Assembly: GCA_030530185.1 (NCBI GenBank)
Contig: JAUMVL010000013.1
Coordinates: 1-8,819, forward strand
Length of the DNA: 8,819 nt
From: Clostridia bacterium
Lineage (GTDB): Bacteria; Bacillota; Clostridia; Christensenellales; CAG-138
Direction: 5' to 3'
The translations under genes were made by a program, and so were the position numbers. Below the pieces are notes generated by a model. It was not told the origin of the DNA. It saw nothing but the letters and a program-made list of their open reading frames with translations, and did not search any database. Below are positions 1 to 6,311 of the stretch, piece after piece; positions within the stretch are counted from its first letter, which is position 1, and every line of letters starts with the position of its first letter.

Positions 1-848
1 AACGTACCGGCGCAGGCATGATGGACTGCAAGAAGGCACTGGTTGAGACCGACGGCGACGTCGAAAAGGCAATCGACTATCTGCGTGAAAAGGGCCTCGC
101 CAAGGCCGCCAAGAAGGAAGGCCGTATTGCAGCGGAAGGACTCGTAGACGAGTATCATACCGACAATTGTGCGGCGCTCGTCGAAGTCAACTGCGAGACC
201 GACTTCGTTGCCAAGACCGATCGTTTCAAAGATTTCGTCAAGATGATCGCAAAGCAGGTTGTCGAGACCAACCCCGCTGACCTCGATGCGCTGATGAACT
301 CCGAAATCAACGGTCAGACCGTGCAGGCGCTCCAGACTGCAGCGGTTGCCGAAATCGGTGAAAAGATCACGATCCGCCGCTTTGCCCGTATGGAGGGCGC
401 GGTTGATACGTACATCCATCTCGGCGGAAGCCGCGGCGTTCTCGTTCAGTTCGAGTCCGCGTCCGATCCCGAAGCGATGCACGATGTCGCGCTCCAGATC
501 GCAGCAGCCAGCCCCGTCTGCGTAGACGTTGCTTCCCTGCCGCAGGAGTTTATCGACCATGAACGTGCCGTCCAGCTGGCGACCGCAAAGGAAGAGAACG
601 CCAACTCCGCCAAGCCGAAGCCCGACGCGATCGTTGAAAAGATGGTCGAAGGCCGCATGCAGAAGTACTACAAGGAAGTCTGCCTGATGGAGCAGCAGTT
701 CGTCAAGAATCCCGACATCACGATCAAGGATATGCTCAAGTCCAAGGGCGCGTCCAAGGTTCTCGCATTCGTCCGCTTCGAGAAGGGCGAAGGCATTGAG
801 AAGCGTCAGGAGAACTTTGCTGACGAAATCGCAAAGATGACCAAATAA
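1..848 (+). CDS. tsf: Elongation factor Ts, 5'-truncated by the window edge
   Basis: EF-Ts is the cytoplasmic nucleotide-exchange factor that releases GDP from EF-Tu during translation elongation. The frame is open from base 3 and begins RTGAGMMDCKKAL, the classic end of the N-terminal UBA-like domain. The two ATGs at 18 and 21 are therefore internal methionines and the true start lies upstream of the window. The EF-Tu-contacting signature TDFVAKTDRF is at about 188-235, and the C-terminal dimerisation/core domain continues to the TAA at 846-848. About 281 codons are visible, so only some 15-25 residues are likely missing compared with usual family members of about 300. tsf usually follows rpsB; that gene would lie outside the window (inference). 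A strong terminator begins 15 bases after the stop, so this is the last gene of its operon. No defects were seen. Confidence 0.97.
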   Translation, partial: RTGAGMMDCKKALVETDGDVEKAIDYLREKGLAKAAKKEGRIAAEGLVDEYHTDNCAALVEVNCETDFVAKTDRFKDFVKMIAKQVVETNPADLDALMNSEINGQTVQALQTAAVAEIGEKITIRRFARMEGAVDTYIHLGGSRGVLVQFESASDPEAMHDVALQIAAASPVCVDVASLPQEFIDHERAVQLATAKEENANSAKPKPDAIVEKMVEGRMQKYYKEVCLMEQQFVKNPDITIKDMLKSKGASKVLAFVRFEKGEGIEKRQENFADEIAKMTK

Positions 849-863
849 GTTTCTATGAAATGC

Positions 864-900
864 AAAAAGGATCTTGCTGTGCAGGTAAGATCCTTTTTTT
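864..900 (+). terminator. Intrinsic terminator after tsf
   Basis: A perfect 12-bp stem is formed by 864-875 (AAAAAGGATCTT) and 887-898 (AAGATCCTTTTT) around an 11-base loop. It runs into a T tract at 894-900. It lies just after the tsf stop and isolates tsf from the next operon. The A tract on the 5' arm means the hairpin could also act on the other strand, but no minus-strand gene is seen. Confidence 0.95.
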
Positions 901-941
901 GTAAAGAAAATGCGGAGAATTCGGAAAAACCGGTCGGGCGG

Positions 942-970
942 TTGCCTTTTTTGCGGGATGATGATACAAT
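942..970 (+). promoter_or_regulatory. Sigma-A-type promoter of the acylation operon
   Basis: A -35 box TTGCCT (942-947) and a -10 box TACAAT (965-970) are separated by exactly 17 bases. TGA directly before the -10 gives an extended -10 (TGn). Transcription would start near 977, about 23 bases before the MBOAT start codon. It lies between the tsf terminator and the operon, where a promoter is expected. It is inferred from sequence only. Confidence 0.75.
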
Positions 971-999
971 AAAACGGAATCTGTCAAAGGACGGCGTAC

Positions 1000-2433
1000 A
1001 TGGTTTTTTCAAGTACGACATTTCTGTTTTTGTTTTTACCGGCGTTGTTGCTTCTGTATTTTATCGGGAAGGATATCCGGTGGCGCAACGGCGTTCTTTT
1101 GGCGTTTTCTTTGCTGTTTTACAGCGTCGGCGAGCCGATCTGGGTGTTCGGCATGATCGCGGTTACGCTGATCAATTGGTGGCTTGCTTTGCGTATCCGA
1201 AAGACGAAGCGCATCCGTACCCGAAAGCTCTTGCTGACGGCAGCCGTGATTGCATCGGTTGTTCTGCTCATTTACTTTAAGTATTCCGCGTTTCTTGTCA
1301 ATACGTTTGCCGCTCTGTTCGGTGCGACTTGGCGTATGCCGGAACAGCATTTGCCGATCGGGATCTCCTTTTATACCTTTCAGGTATTGACCTATACGGT
1401 CGATGTCTATCGTAAAAAAGCGCAGCCGCAAACAAGCTTTGCGCGCGCGCTGCTCTATATTTCCTGCTTTCCGCAGCTGATCGCAGGCCCGATCGTGCAG
1501 TATGCCGACGTAGCCGACGCGCTTGCTGTGCGCAAGACTACCCCGACCGCGTTCTATACGGGCATGCGTCGGTTTGTGATCGGCCTGTCCAAGAAGATTC
1601 TGCTTGCGAACCTCTGCGGAGAAATGCTCGAGACGACACAGCTTGCCGGTACCGGCGCGGAGATGTCCCTGCTCGGCGCATGGATTTCAGCGCTGCTGTA
1701 TGCGCTGCAATTGTACTTTGATTTCTCGGCTTATTCGGATATGGCGATCGGTCTCGGACGAGTGTTCGGTTTCCGGTACAAGGAAAACTTTGACTATCCG
1801 TACATCTCGGCATCGGTTACCGAATTCTGGTGGCGCTGGCACATGTCGCTGTCGGGATTCTTCCGTGATTACGTCTACATTCCGCTTGGCGGCAACCGCA
1901 AGGGTACGGCGCGTACGATTCTGAATCTGGCCGCGGTCTGGACGCTGACCGGCCTTTGGCACGGGGCGAGCTGGAACTTCGTGCTCTGGGGCGTCTATTA
2001 CTTTGTGCTGCTCCTTTTAGAACGCTTCGTTCTGAAGGGCGTGTTGGAGAAGATTCCGAAAGCGCTGCGGCATGTTTTGACCATGCTTGCCGTGCTGATC
2101 GGTTGGGTTTTGTTCTACTACACGGATCTTTCCGCCGTTGGACAGCATCTGTTTGCCCTGATCGGAATTTCGACACAAAACGGCATTCACGCCGCTGCTC
2201 TGTGGGATGCCAAGCTTATCGGTCTGCTGCGCCGCTATACGGTGCTGCCGCTGCTGATGATTGTCTGCTGCCTGCCGATCGTGCCGAAGGTTAAGGCCTG
2301 GCTTGCCTTGGACGAGCAGCGCAAGCGTATCGGCGACGTGACAGCGACGGTTCTGGCGACGGGGCTGCTCGTTCTTTCGGTGCTGTTCCTAATGGGACAG
2401 ACGTACAATCCGTTTATCTATTTCCGATTCTGA
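1000..2433 (+). CDS. MBOAT family membrane O-acyltransferase, AlgI-like
   Basis: This 477-residue polytopic membrane protein belongs to the MBOAT family (AlgI, DltB, PatA type). Family members take an acyl group, usually acetyl, from a cytoplasmic donor and move it to the outer face of the membrane for attachment to a cell-surface polymer. It opens with the typical AlgI-like start VFSSTTFLFLFLPALLLLYF. It carries ISFYTFQVLTYTVDVYRK near residue 125, the FWWRWHMSLSGFFRDY block at 276-291 (His281), IPLGGNRKG just after it, and GLWHGASWNFVLWG with the presumed catalytic His321. Length is normal for the AlgI group. The start is supported by AAAGGA at 986-991, 8 bases from the ATG, and by the conserved N-terminus. 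The DHHW-protein gene follows 13 bases after the stop, the usual pairing for polysaccharide acylation. The acyl group and target polymer cannot be read from sequence. Confidence 0.94.
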   Translation: MVFSSTTFLFLFLPALLLLYFIGKDIRWRNGVLLAFSLLFYSVGEPIWVFGMIAVTLINWWLALRIRKTKRIRTRKLLLTAAVIASVVLLIYFKYSAFLVNTFAALFGATWRMPEQHLPIGISFYTFQVLTYTVDVYRKKAQPQTSFARALLYISCFPQLIAGPIVQYADVADALAVRKTTPTAFYTGMRRFVIGLSKKILLANLCGEMLETTQLAGTGAEMSLLGAWISALLYALQLYFDFSAYSDMAIGLGRVFGFRYKENFDYPYISASVTEFWWRWHMSLSGFFRDYVYIPLGGNRKGTARTILNLAAVWTLTGLWHGASWNFVLWGVYYFVLLLLERFVLKGVLEKIPKALRHVLTMLAVLIGWVLFYYTDLSAVGQHLFALIGISTQNGIHAAALWDAKLIGLLRRYTVLPLLMIVCCLPIVPKVKAWLALDEQRKRIGDVTATVLATGLLVLSVLFLMGQTYNPFIYFRF

Positions 2434-2446
2434 AAAGAGGTGCGGC

Positions 2447-3871
2447 ATGGGACGCAAAATCTCATTCATTCTCGCATATTGGTGGTGCATGCTCCTGCTC
2501 GTGCTGGGGCTGATTCCGCTGTGCCTCGGAAACCGCGAGGGCGGTGTTTCCGAAACCGAGAACCGCACGCTGCAGGCGGCGCCGACCTTCTCACTGGCCA
2601 ACTGGTTTGACGGTACATTTGCGTCCGAACTCGAAACGTATCTGTCCGATCAGATGCTTGGCCGCGATCGCATTCTGCGCGTCTCGCAGGGCGTGCTGAA
2701 CGTATTCAACGTGGCGAGCGACGAGGAACGCATCTTAAATGCCAATCTGGACGAAGAGCTCGATCAGATGGCGAATGCGGGCGTAATGCCCGAAGATGAC
2801 GAGCCGGTCCCTTTGGCACAGGCAGTGATGCAGGTTGTGATTGCGCCGGAGCCGACAAAGGCGCCTGCCGCCGCCGCGCCGACAGTTCCCCCGACGGCGG
2901 AAGCTGCAACGGAGACCCCGCAGGCGGATGCAACGCCGACGCCTGTACCGGTAGACCCCTCCGTAAGGGACCTTTCGATCGTGCGCAAGTTCGCGTTCCG
3001 CCGTGCGGACGGCTCCATGATGACCAAGTTCCGCTTCGGCGAGGACGACATGAGAAAGACGATTCAGTCGCTCAACGCCTACCGTGAAGCGGTGCCGGAG
3101 GATGGCAGCGTCATTTTTACCTACATTCCGTATTCGCAGGATGCCAATATTTGGCTGTTTGCACCGGATCAATATGTCGGCTGGTACAGCGATGTGGAAC
3201 CGACCTTGCAGGCCAATGTCAACGACGGCGTCTATATCTATTCGACCGTTTCCGAGCTCGAACTGCATATGCAGGCGGGCGAGCAGGTGTATTACAAGGT
3301 CGATCACCATTGGTCGGGGCTTGGTGCGTTTTATTTGCAGCGTCGGATGATGACCTCTTGGGGCGTTCCGTCGACCGCATACGAGGATTACGACTATACC
3401 GTGCACGAGGGCTTTCGCGGTTCGCTGGCAAAAGATGTTTCGAGTGCGGTCAGCGATCGGCTCGAAGTGCCGGCGGCGCTTGCGCCGACGCGCGCATTCG
3501 TCTATCGCAAGCTTGATCAGCTGGTTCGGGAGGTACGCTACATGGAGCCGGAGCGCGTTTCATACAGTGCGTTCCTCGGCGGAACGCACTCGCCGTTCTA
3601 TGTGGCCGAAACGGGCTTCCATACAGGGCATGCAGCGCTCGTAATCTGTGATTCATTCGGGAACGCGTTTGTGCCGTACATCGCGCCGTACTATGACCGC
3701 GTCTGCCTCGTGGACTTACGGGAAACACACTCGTTCGTAACCGGAGGCGGCGGTTCGCCGCTTCGAGAATACATCCGGCATTACGGGATCGACGACGTCT
3801 ATTTCATTGTGTCGCGCGGGACGGGGATTGCATCCTCATACATGCAGTACACCGTGCGCAAGTATTTGTGA
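2447..3871 (+). CDS. DHHW family, AlgX/AlgJ-like SGNH acyltransferase partner of the MBOAT protein
   Basis: This 474-residue protein has an N-terminal signal-anchor (about residues 5-27) and should face the outside of the cell. Proteins of the DHHW family resemble AlgJ/AlgX, which finish O-acylation of extracellular polysaccharides with acyl groups supplied by an MBOAT partner. The name-giving D286-H287-H288-W289 motif is present; D286 and H288 match the DxHW of AlgX-type catalytic triads. The candidate nucleophile is Ser403 in ICDSFGNAF, followed by the usual YDRVCLVDLR strand. An N-terminal FSLANWFDGTFASELETYL segment is typical of the family. Residues about 133-172 form a Pro/Thr/Ala-rich linker between this segment and the SGNH core, an insertion of low complexity. 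The start ATG has AGAGG at 2436-2440. The spacing to its neighbours is 13 and 8 bases, so co-translation with both is likely. The family call is firm; the substrate is not known. Confidence 0.92.
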   Translation: MGRKISFILAYWWCMLLLVLGLIPLCLGNREGGVSETENRTLQAAPTFSLANWFDGTFASELETYLSDQMLGRDRILRVSQGVLNVFNVASDEERILNANLDEELDQMANAGVMPEDDEPVPLAQAVMQVVIAPEPTKAPAAAAPTVPPTAEAATETPQADATPTPVPVDPSVRDLSIVRKFAFRRADGSMMTKFRFGEDDMRKTIQSLNAYREAVPEDGSVIFTYIPYSQDANIWLFAPDQYVGWYSDVEPTLQANVNDGVYIYSTVSELELHMQAGEQVYYKVDHHWSGLGAFYLQRRMMTSWGVPSTAYEDYDYTVHEGFRGSLAKDVSSAVSDRLEVPAALAPTRAFVYRKLDQLVREVRYMEPERVSYSAFLGGTHSPFYVAETGFHTGHAALVICDSFGNAFVPYIAPYYDRVCLVDLRETHSFVTGGGGSPLREYIRHYGIDDVYFIVSRGTGIASSYMQYTVRKYL

Positions 3872-3879
3872 GGCGGCGT

Positions 3880-4116
3880 ATGGCAAAGAAGAAAGCATTG
3901 TCAAAAAGCTTTGTCCGCATCTCGATCGTTCTATCAACGTTGCTGATGACGGTACTCGTTTTAGTCGGACTGGTATATTGGAAACGGCGTCCTGCGATTC
4001 TGGCCGAGCGTGCCGAAGCGGCGCTGCAGGGCAGCGATTACGAGAAGGCCGTGGCGCTGCTCGAGCAGATGGATCAGACGGAACAAACCGAAGCGCAGCT
4101 CCATTCGGCACGCTAA
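3880..4116 (+). CDS. Truncated N-terminal product of the interrupted repeat gene
   Basis: If the TAA is real, ribosomes starting at ATG 3880 make only 78 residues: a basic tail, one transmembrane segment (ISIVLSTLLMTVLVLVGLVYW) and a single complete 37-residue helical repeat ending SAR. It would be a small membrane protein without the propeller. It has a good ribosome binding site (GAGG, 6 bases upstream) and starts 8 bases after the DHHW gene, so it is probably translated. A stable function of its own is doubtful. Confidence 0.5.
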   Translation: MAKKKALSKSFVRISIVLSTLLMTVLVLVGLVYWKRRPAILAERAEAALQGSDYEKAVALLEQMDQTEQTEAQLHSAR

Positions 4117-4440
4117 GGAGCTGCCGAAAAGCTGCTTGCGGAGGGGGACTATGCAGCGGCCGAAACCGCATTTTCGGCGCTCGGCGATTACGGAGATGCG
4201 AGGGAAAAGATCCTTGCCTGCCGCTACGGACTTGCCGAGCAAGCGTATTCCGCCGGGGCGTATGAGGAGGCCAAGGAACGGTTCTATGCGCTTTCGGGTT
4301 ACAGCGATGCACTGCAGCGATACAACGACAGCCGTTATGCAATCGCGTCGCAAACCGAAGAAACCGATCGGGAAACAGCGTTTGCTTTGTTTTATGAGCT
4401 CGGCGGGTTCTCGGACGCGAAGCAGCAGGCGGAACGAATT
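4006..4440 (+). repeat. TPR-like helical repeats, 37-residue period
   Basis: Four degenerate coding repeats follow the pattern A..L...GDY..A...F..LG.Y.DA......RY. The first three units are exactly 37 codons long. Their closing positions are TAA 4114, TAC 4225 (after TGC CGC) and TAT 4336 (after AGC CGT), each 111 bases apart. A fourth unit of about 34 codons ends near 4440. Such repeats are usual in Clostridia surface proteins and probably form a helical solenoid that holds the propeller away from the membrane (inference). Confidence 0.8.
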
Positions 4441-5346
4441 GCGATTGCGATTACGGGGATGCCCGATCCGGAGAATGCCGTGAACTATATGCTCGGTGTT
4501 TCGGAAGAGGAAATTCTGGCGCGAGATCGTTTGAAAACGATCCGTACGGCGCTGCCCCAAAACGTGCTTGCCGTTGGATTTTATCATACGGTCGGATTGA
4601 AAGCGGATGGAACGGTAATCGCTGCGGGACGCAACCAGGAGGGACAGTGCGCCGTCGAGAGCTGGAAGAACGTGACGGCAATCGACTGCGGCGCGTATCA
4701 TACGGTCGGCCTGCTTTCGGACGGCACGGTCGTTGCAGTCGGACGCAACAGTGAGGCACAGTGCAACGTGCAGAGCTGGACAGGCATCGTCGCGATTGCC
4801 TGTACCGATTACGATACGATCGGGCTGCGATCGGACGGGACCGTCGTGCATACGGGATACCATGCGTATCCGGAGCTTGCCGGATGGACGAATGTAGTTT
4901 CGATCGGCGGCGGCTCCTATGCAGCGGTCGCCCTGACGGAGTCGGGTCAGGCACTGTCTTCGCATAGCTCCTCGCGCAGCGAAGCGCTCTCTGGCGCATT
5001 GGTGCTCGACGCATCAACGGGTTATGCAGCGGCACTGCTGGAAACCGGAGCTGTGGTTTTGAGCGGAGAACAGCAGCCGAAATGGACCGATGCGGTTGCG
5101 ATCAGTGCGGGCAGCACCGGCATTTTGGGCATCGACGCCGACCAAAAAGTGCTCACACATTGGTTTCGCATGCGTGATGCGCTCGACTTTACGGACATTC
5201 ATGATGCAGTCGCAGTTGCGGCGGGCGGTACGCATTCGGCCGTGCTGAAGGCGGACGGCATGGTGATTGCACGCGGCAGCAACGAGTACGGCGAATGCGA
5301 CACCGCAGCATGGAAACTCGCATCCACATCCCTGCCATCCGCATGA
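4387..5346 (+). CDS. RCC1-repeat remainder downstream of the stop codon
   Basis: This is the portion of the interrupted gene that automated callers may report as its own gene. No ATG, GTG or TTG occurs in frame between the TAA and the TTG at 4387; the first in-frame ATG is at 4459. Neither has a convincing ribosome binding site. The 319 residues start inside the last helical repeat and contain the whole RCC1-like propeller, with motifs such as YHTVGLKADGTVIAAGRN and YHTVGLLSDGTVVAVGRN. It lacks a signal or membrane anchor, so an independently made product would stay in the cytoplasm, unlike the intact protein. It is more likely the 3' part of a disrupted gene than a separate gene. Confidence 0.35.
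   Translation: MFYELGGFSDAKQQAERIAIAITGMPDPENAVNYMLGVSEEEILARDRLKTIRTALPQNVLAVGFYHTVGLKADGTVIAAGRNQEGQCAVESWKNVTAIDCGAYHTVGLLSDGTVVAVGRNSEAQCNVQSWTGIVAIACTDYDTIGLRSDGTVVHTGYHAYPELAGWTNVVSIGGGSYAAVALTESGQALSSHSSSRSEALSGALVLDASTGYAAALLETGAVVLSGEQQPKWTDAVAISAGSTGILGIDADQKVLTHWFRMRDALDFTDIHDAVAVAAGGTHSAVLKADGMVIARGSNEYGECDTAAWKLASTSLPSA
4561..5316 (+). repeat. Seven RCC1-like propeller units
   Basis: Seven units of about 31-39 residues begin near 4561, each with a core like NV.AI..G.YHTVGL..DGTV...G.N. The first two and the last are closest to consensus, with GQC, AQC and GEC turns followed by a Trp. Units three to six are worn. Seven is the number needed to close a seven-bladed RCC1 propeller. 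RCC1-like domains in bacteria are generally binding or scaffold modules; no catalytic site is expected. The DNA of the first two units shares short exact stretches such as TATCATACGGTCGG, consistent with old duplication. Confidence 0.85.
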
Positions 5347-5364
5347 ACGGAGAGAACCGCATAC

Positions 5365-5393
5365 TTGACAGATGCGGACACGGATGCTATACT
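5365..5393 (+). promoter_or_regulatory. Near-consensus sigma-A promoter of the ribU transcript
   Basis: A perfect -35 TTGACA (5365-5370), a 17-base spacer and -10 TATACT (5388-5393), preceded by TGC (extended -10), make the strongest promoter in the window. The start of transcription would be near 5400, about 11 bases before the FMN riboswitch. It begins only 18 bases after the stop of the RCC1 gene. No terminator is visible between that gene and this promoter. Confidence 0.88.
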
Positions 5394-5410
5394 GAACCAA
5401 AATAAAATAT

Positions 5411-5516
5411 ATCTTCAGGGCGGGGTGCAATTCCCCACCGGCAGTATAGTCTGCGAGCCAGTGGCATGAATCGGTGCAATTCCGATACCGACGGTACAGT
5501 CCGGATGAAAGAAGAT
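5411..5516 (+). promoter_or_regulatory. FMN riboswitch (RFN element)
   Basis: This is a full aptamer of the RFN class, which binds flavin mononucleotide and shuts off riboflavin genes. Closing helix P1 is ATCTTC (5411-5416) with GAAGAT (5511-5516). Conserved blocks appear in order: AGGGCGGGGTGCAATTCCCC, ACCGGC, GCGAGCC, TCCGATACCGAC and GTACAGTCCGGATG. The variable P3-type arm is GCAG/CTGC around TATAGT. It stands between a strong promoter and a terminator hairpin in front of ribU, so the expected logic is premature termination when FMN is plentiful. Confidence 0.97.
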
Positions 5517-5517
5517 C

Positions 5518-5551
5518 AAACGCTCCGGGGACGTGTCCTTGGAGCGTTTTT
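5518..5551 (+). terminator. Riboswitch expression-platform terminator
   Basis: AAACGCTCC (5518-5526) pairs with GGAGCGTTT (5541-5549). The stem continues inward through two G-T pairs and GGA/TCC to a CGTG tetraloop, about 14 bp in all, and ends in five Ts (5547-5551). It starts one base after the P1 helix of the aptamer, the usual place for an FMN-controlled attenuator. It may also serve as the terminator for transcripts arriving from the upstream operon. A competing antiterminator pairing was not identified by eye. Confidence 0.93.
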
Positions 5552-5560
5552 CGCCCTCCG

Positions 5561-5567
5561 GGAGGAG
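5561..5567 (+). promoter_or_regulatory. Ribosome binding site fixing the ribU start
   Basis: GGAGGAG lies 6 bases before ATG 5574. It decides the start over the longer frame from ATG 5466, which would fall inside the riboswitch. CCTC (5555-5558) just upstream can pair with GAGG (5562-5565), which could mask the site weakly. That last point is speculative. Confidence 0.85.
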
Positions 5568-5573
5568 ATCTTT

Positions 5574-6242
5574 ATGACAAACAGTAAACAAACACGCTTC
5601 TCAACCAAGACCGTTGCGGCGATCGGCATTCTGTGCGCGATCGCGTTTGTTGCCAAATTGCTTTCCACGGTTTTTCCGACGGTTGCCGGCTTCCTGTCGT
5701 TTGACCTCAAGGATGTCGTGATCGTAATCGGCGGCTTCATGCTTGGACCGCTGACGGCAGCGATGATCGCTTTCATCGTTTCGCTTGTCGAGATGGTTAC
5801 CGTCAGTACGACCGGCCCGATCGGACTGTTGATGAATGTGCTGGCAAGCTGCTCGTTTGCATGTGTCGCCGCAGTTGTCTATCGAAAAAGACGCAGCATG
5901 CGCGGTGCAATCGTCGGTCTCGTGCTTGGGGTTCTTTGCATGACCGCCGTTATGCTGCTGTGGAACTGGCTGATTACACCGCTGTATATGAAGGTGGACC
6001 GTTCTATGGTTGTCGGCATGCTCGTTCCGGTATTTTTGCCGTTCAATCTGGTCAAGGGCGGTATCAATGCAACGCTTGCGCTGCTGCTGTATAAGCCGAT
6101 CGTAACGGCACTTCGGAAGGCGCATCTGATTTCGGAGAGCGAATCCTCCAAGCGGGAAACGAAGTGGGGCGTCATAATCGTTTCGGTTGTGCTTTTGATT
6201 ACGTTTGTATTGTTGGCTCTCGTGCTTGCCGGAAAACTGTGA
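5574..6242 (+). CDS. ribU: ECF transporter S component for riboflavin, RibU
   Basis: This 222-residue integral membrane protein is the substrate-binding subunit of an energy-coupling factor transporter. It captures riboflavin and works with a shared EcfT/EcfA module, which is not in this window. Family marks include the FDLKD segment (43-47) followed by a GGFMLGPL turn, the NWLITPLYM block (131-139), and LPFNLVKGGINAT with Asn158 and Lys161 near the last core helix. These match the RibU pattern (FDxxD, NYxxxxPxY, PFNxxKG). After the expected six-helix core, a charged linker (about 180-196) leads to one more hydrophobic stretch at about 199-219. The Bacillus protein, as I recall it, ends without this segment. 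The start is set by GGAGGAG 6 bases upstream. Substrate assignment is reinforced by the FMN riboswitch directly in front. Expression should fall when FMN is abundant. Confidence 0.93.
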   Translation: MTNSKQTRFSTKTVAAIGILCAIAFVAKLLSTVFPTVAGFLSFDLKDVVIVIGGFMLGPLTAAMIAFIVSLVEMVTVSTTGPIGLLMNVLASCSFACVAAVVYRKRRSMRGAIVGLVLGVLCMTAVMLLWNWLITPLYMKVDRSMVVGMLVPVFLPFNLVKGGINATLALLLYKPIVTALRKAHLISESESSKRETKWGVIIVSVVLLITFVLLALVLAGKL

Positions 6243-6311
6243 TGGAGCACTTGACCGGAATTTGGATTCGGGATCGAGAAAAGGAACAATTCGTATGAAG
6301 GGAGACCCGCA

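Larger units (their letters stand above)
3880..5346 (+). pseudogene. Membrane-anchored TPR-like/RCC1-propeller protein interrupted by an in-frame TAA
   Basis: One reading frame runs from ATG 3880 to TGA 5344-5346 (489 codons with the stop) and is broken only by TAA at 4114-4116 (codon 79). In order it encodes a basic start (MAKKKALSKS), one membrane helix (about 13-33), TPR-like helical repeats (about 43-190) and a seven-unit RCC1-like propeller from about residue 228. The propeller should lie outside the membrane. Repeat motifs continue without phase change across the TAA, so a single substitution is the simplest cause, not an indel. TAA also ends tsf and the zinc-ribbon gene here, so it is a genuine stop in this genome. 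ATG 3880 was preferred because GAGG at 3870-3873 sits 6 bases upstream; a GTG at 3868 overlaps the previous stop. As third gene after the MBOAT and DHHW genes it may be an accessory or scaffold protein (inference). Sequencing error or genuine inactivation are both possible. Confidence 0.8.

Noticed and set aside
855..1280. A 141-codon + strand frame starting 6 bases after tsf
   Set aside because: It runs through the tsf terminator and the next promoter and overlaps the conserved MBOAT start in another frame. The product has no family features.
2735..3406. A 223-codon minus-strand open frame inside the DHHW gene
   Set aside because: It is Arg/His-rich without motifs and lies fully inside a well-supported + strand gene.
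3744..3765. GC-rich inverted repeat (GCGGCG/CGCCGC) in the DHHW gene
   Set aside because: It encodes a Gly-rich turn in the reading frame, has no T run, and is expected by chance in GC-rich coding DNA.
3868..3879. GTG 3868 as start of the repeat protein
   Set aside because: It would overlap the stop of the DHHW gene, and the GAGG site lies after it. ATG 3880 has proper spacing.
4114..4116. Recoding of TAA as a sense codon in this organism
   Set aside because: tsf and the zinc-ribbon gene both end properly with TAA, so general reassignment is excluded. Site-specific read-through has no visible signal.
3961..4965. A 334-codon open frame on the minus strand across the interrupted repeat gene
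   Set aside because: Its translation is Arg/Cys-rich and shows no recognisable motif, while the + strand carries clear 37-residue repeats and RCC1 units. A GAGGAG precedes its ATG, but only 2 bases away, too close for normal initiation. It is best explained as a shadow of the codon use on the + strand.
5466..5573. A longer ribU start at ATG 5466
   Set aside because: This ATG is inside the riboswitch and the added residues would be encoded by aptamer and terminator. ATG 5574 has a strong ribosome binding site.
6251..6279. TTGACC as a possible -35 box for the patatin gene
   Set aside because: No acceptable -10 box is found 16-18 bases downstream (TCGAGA only).
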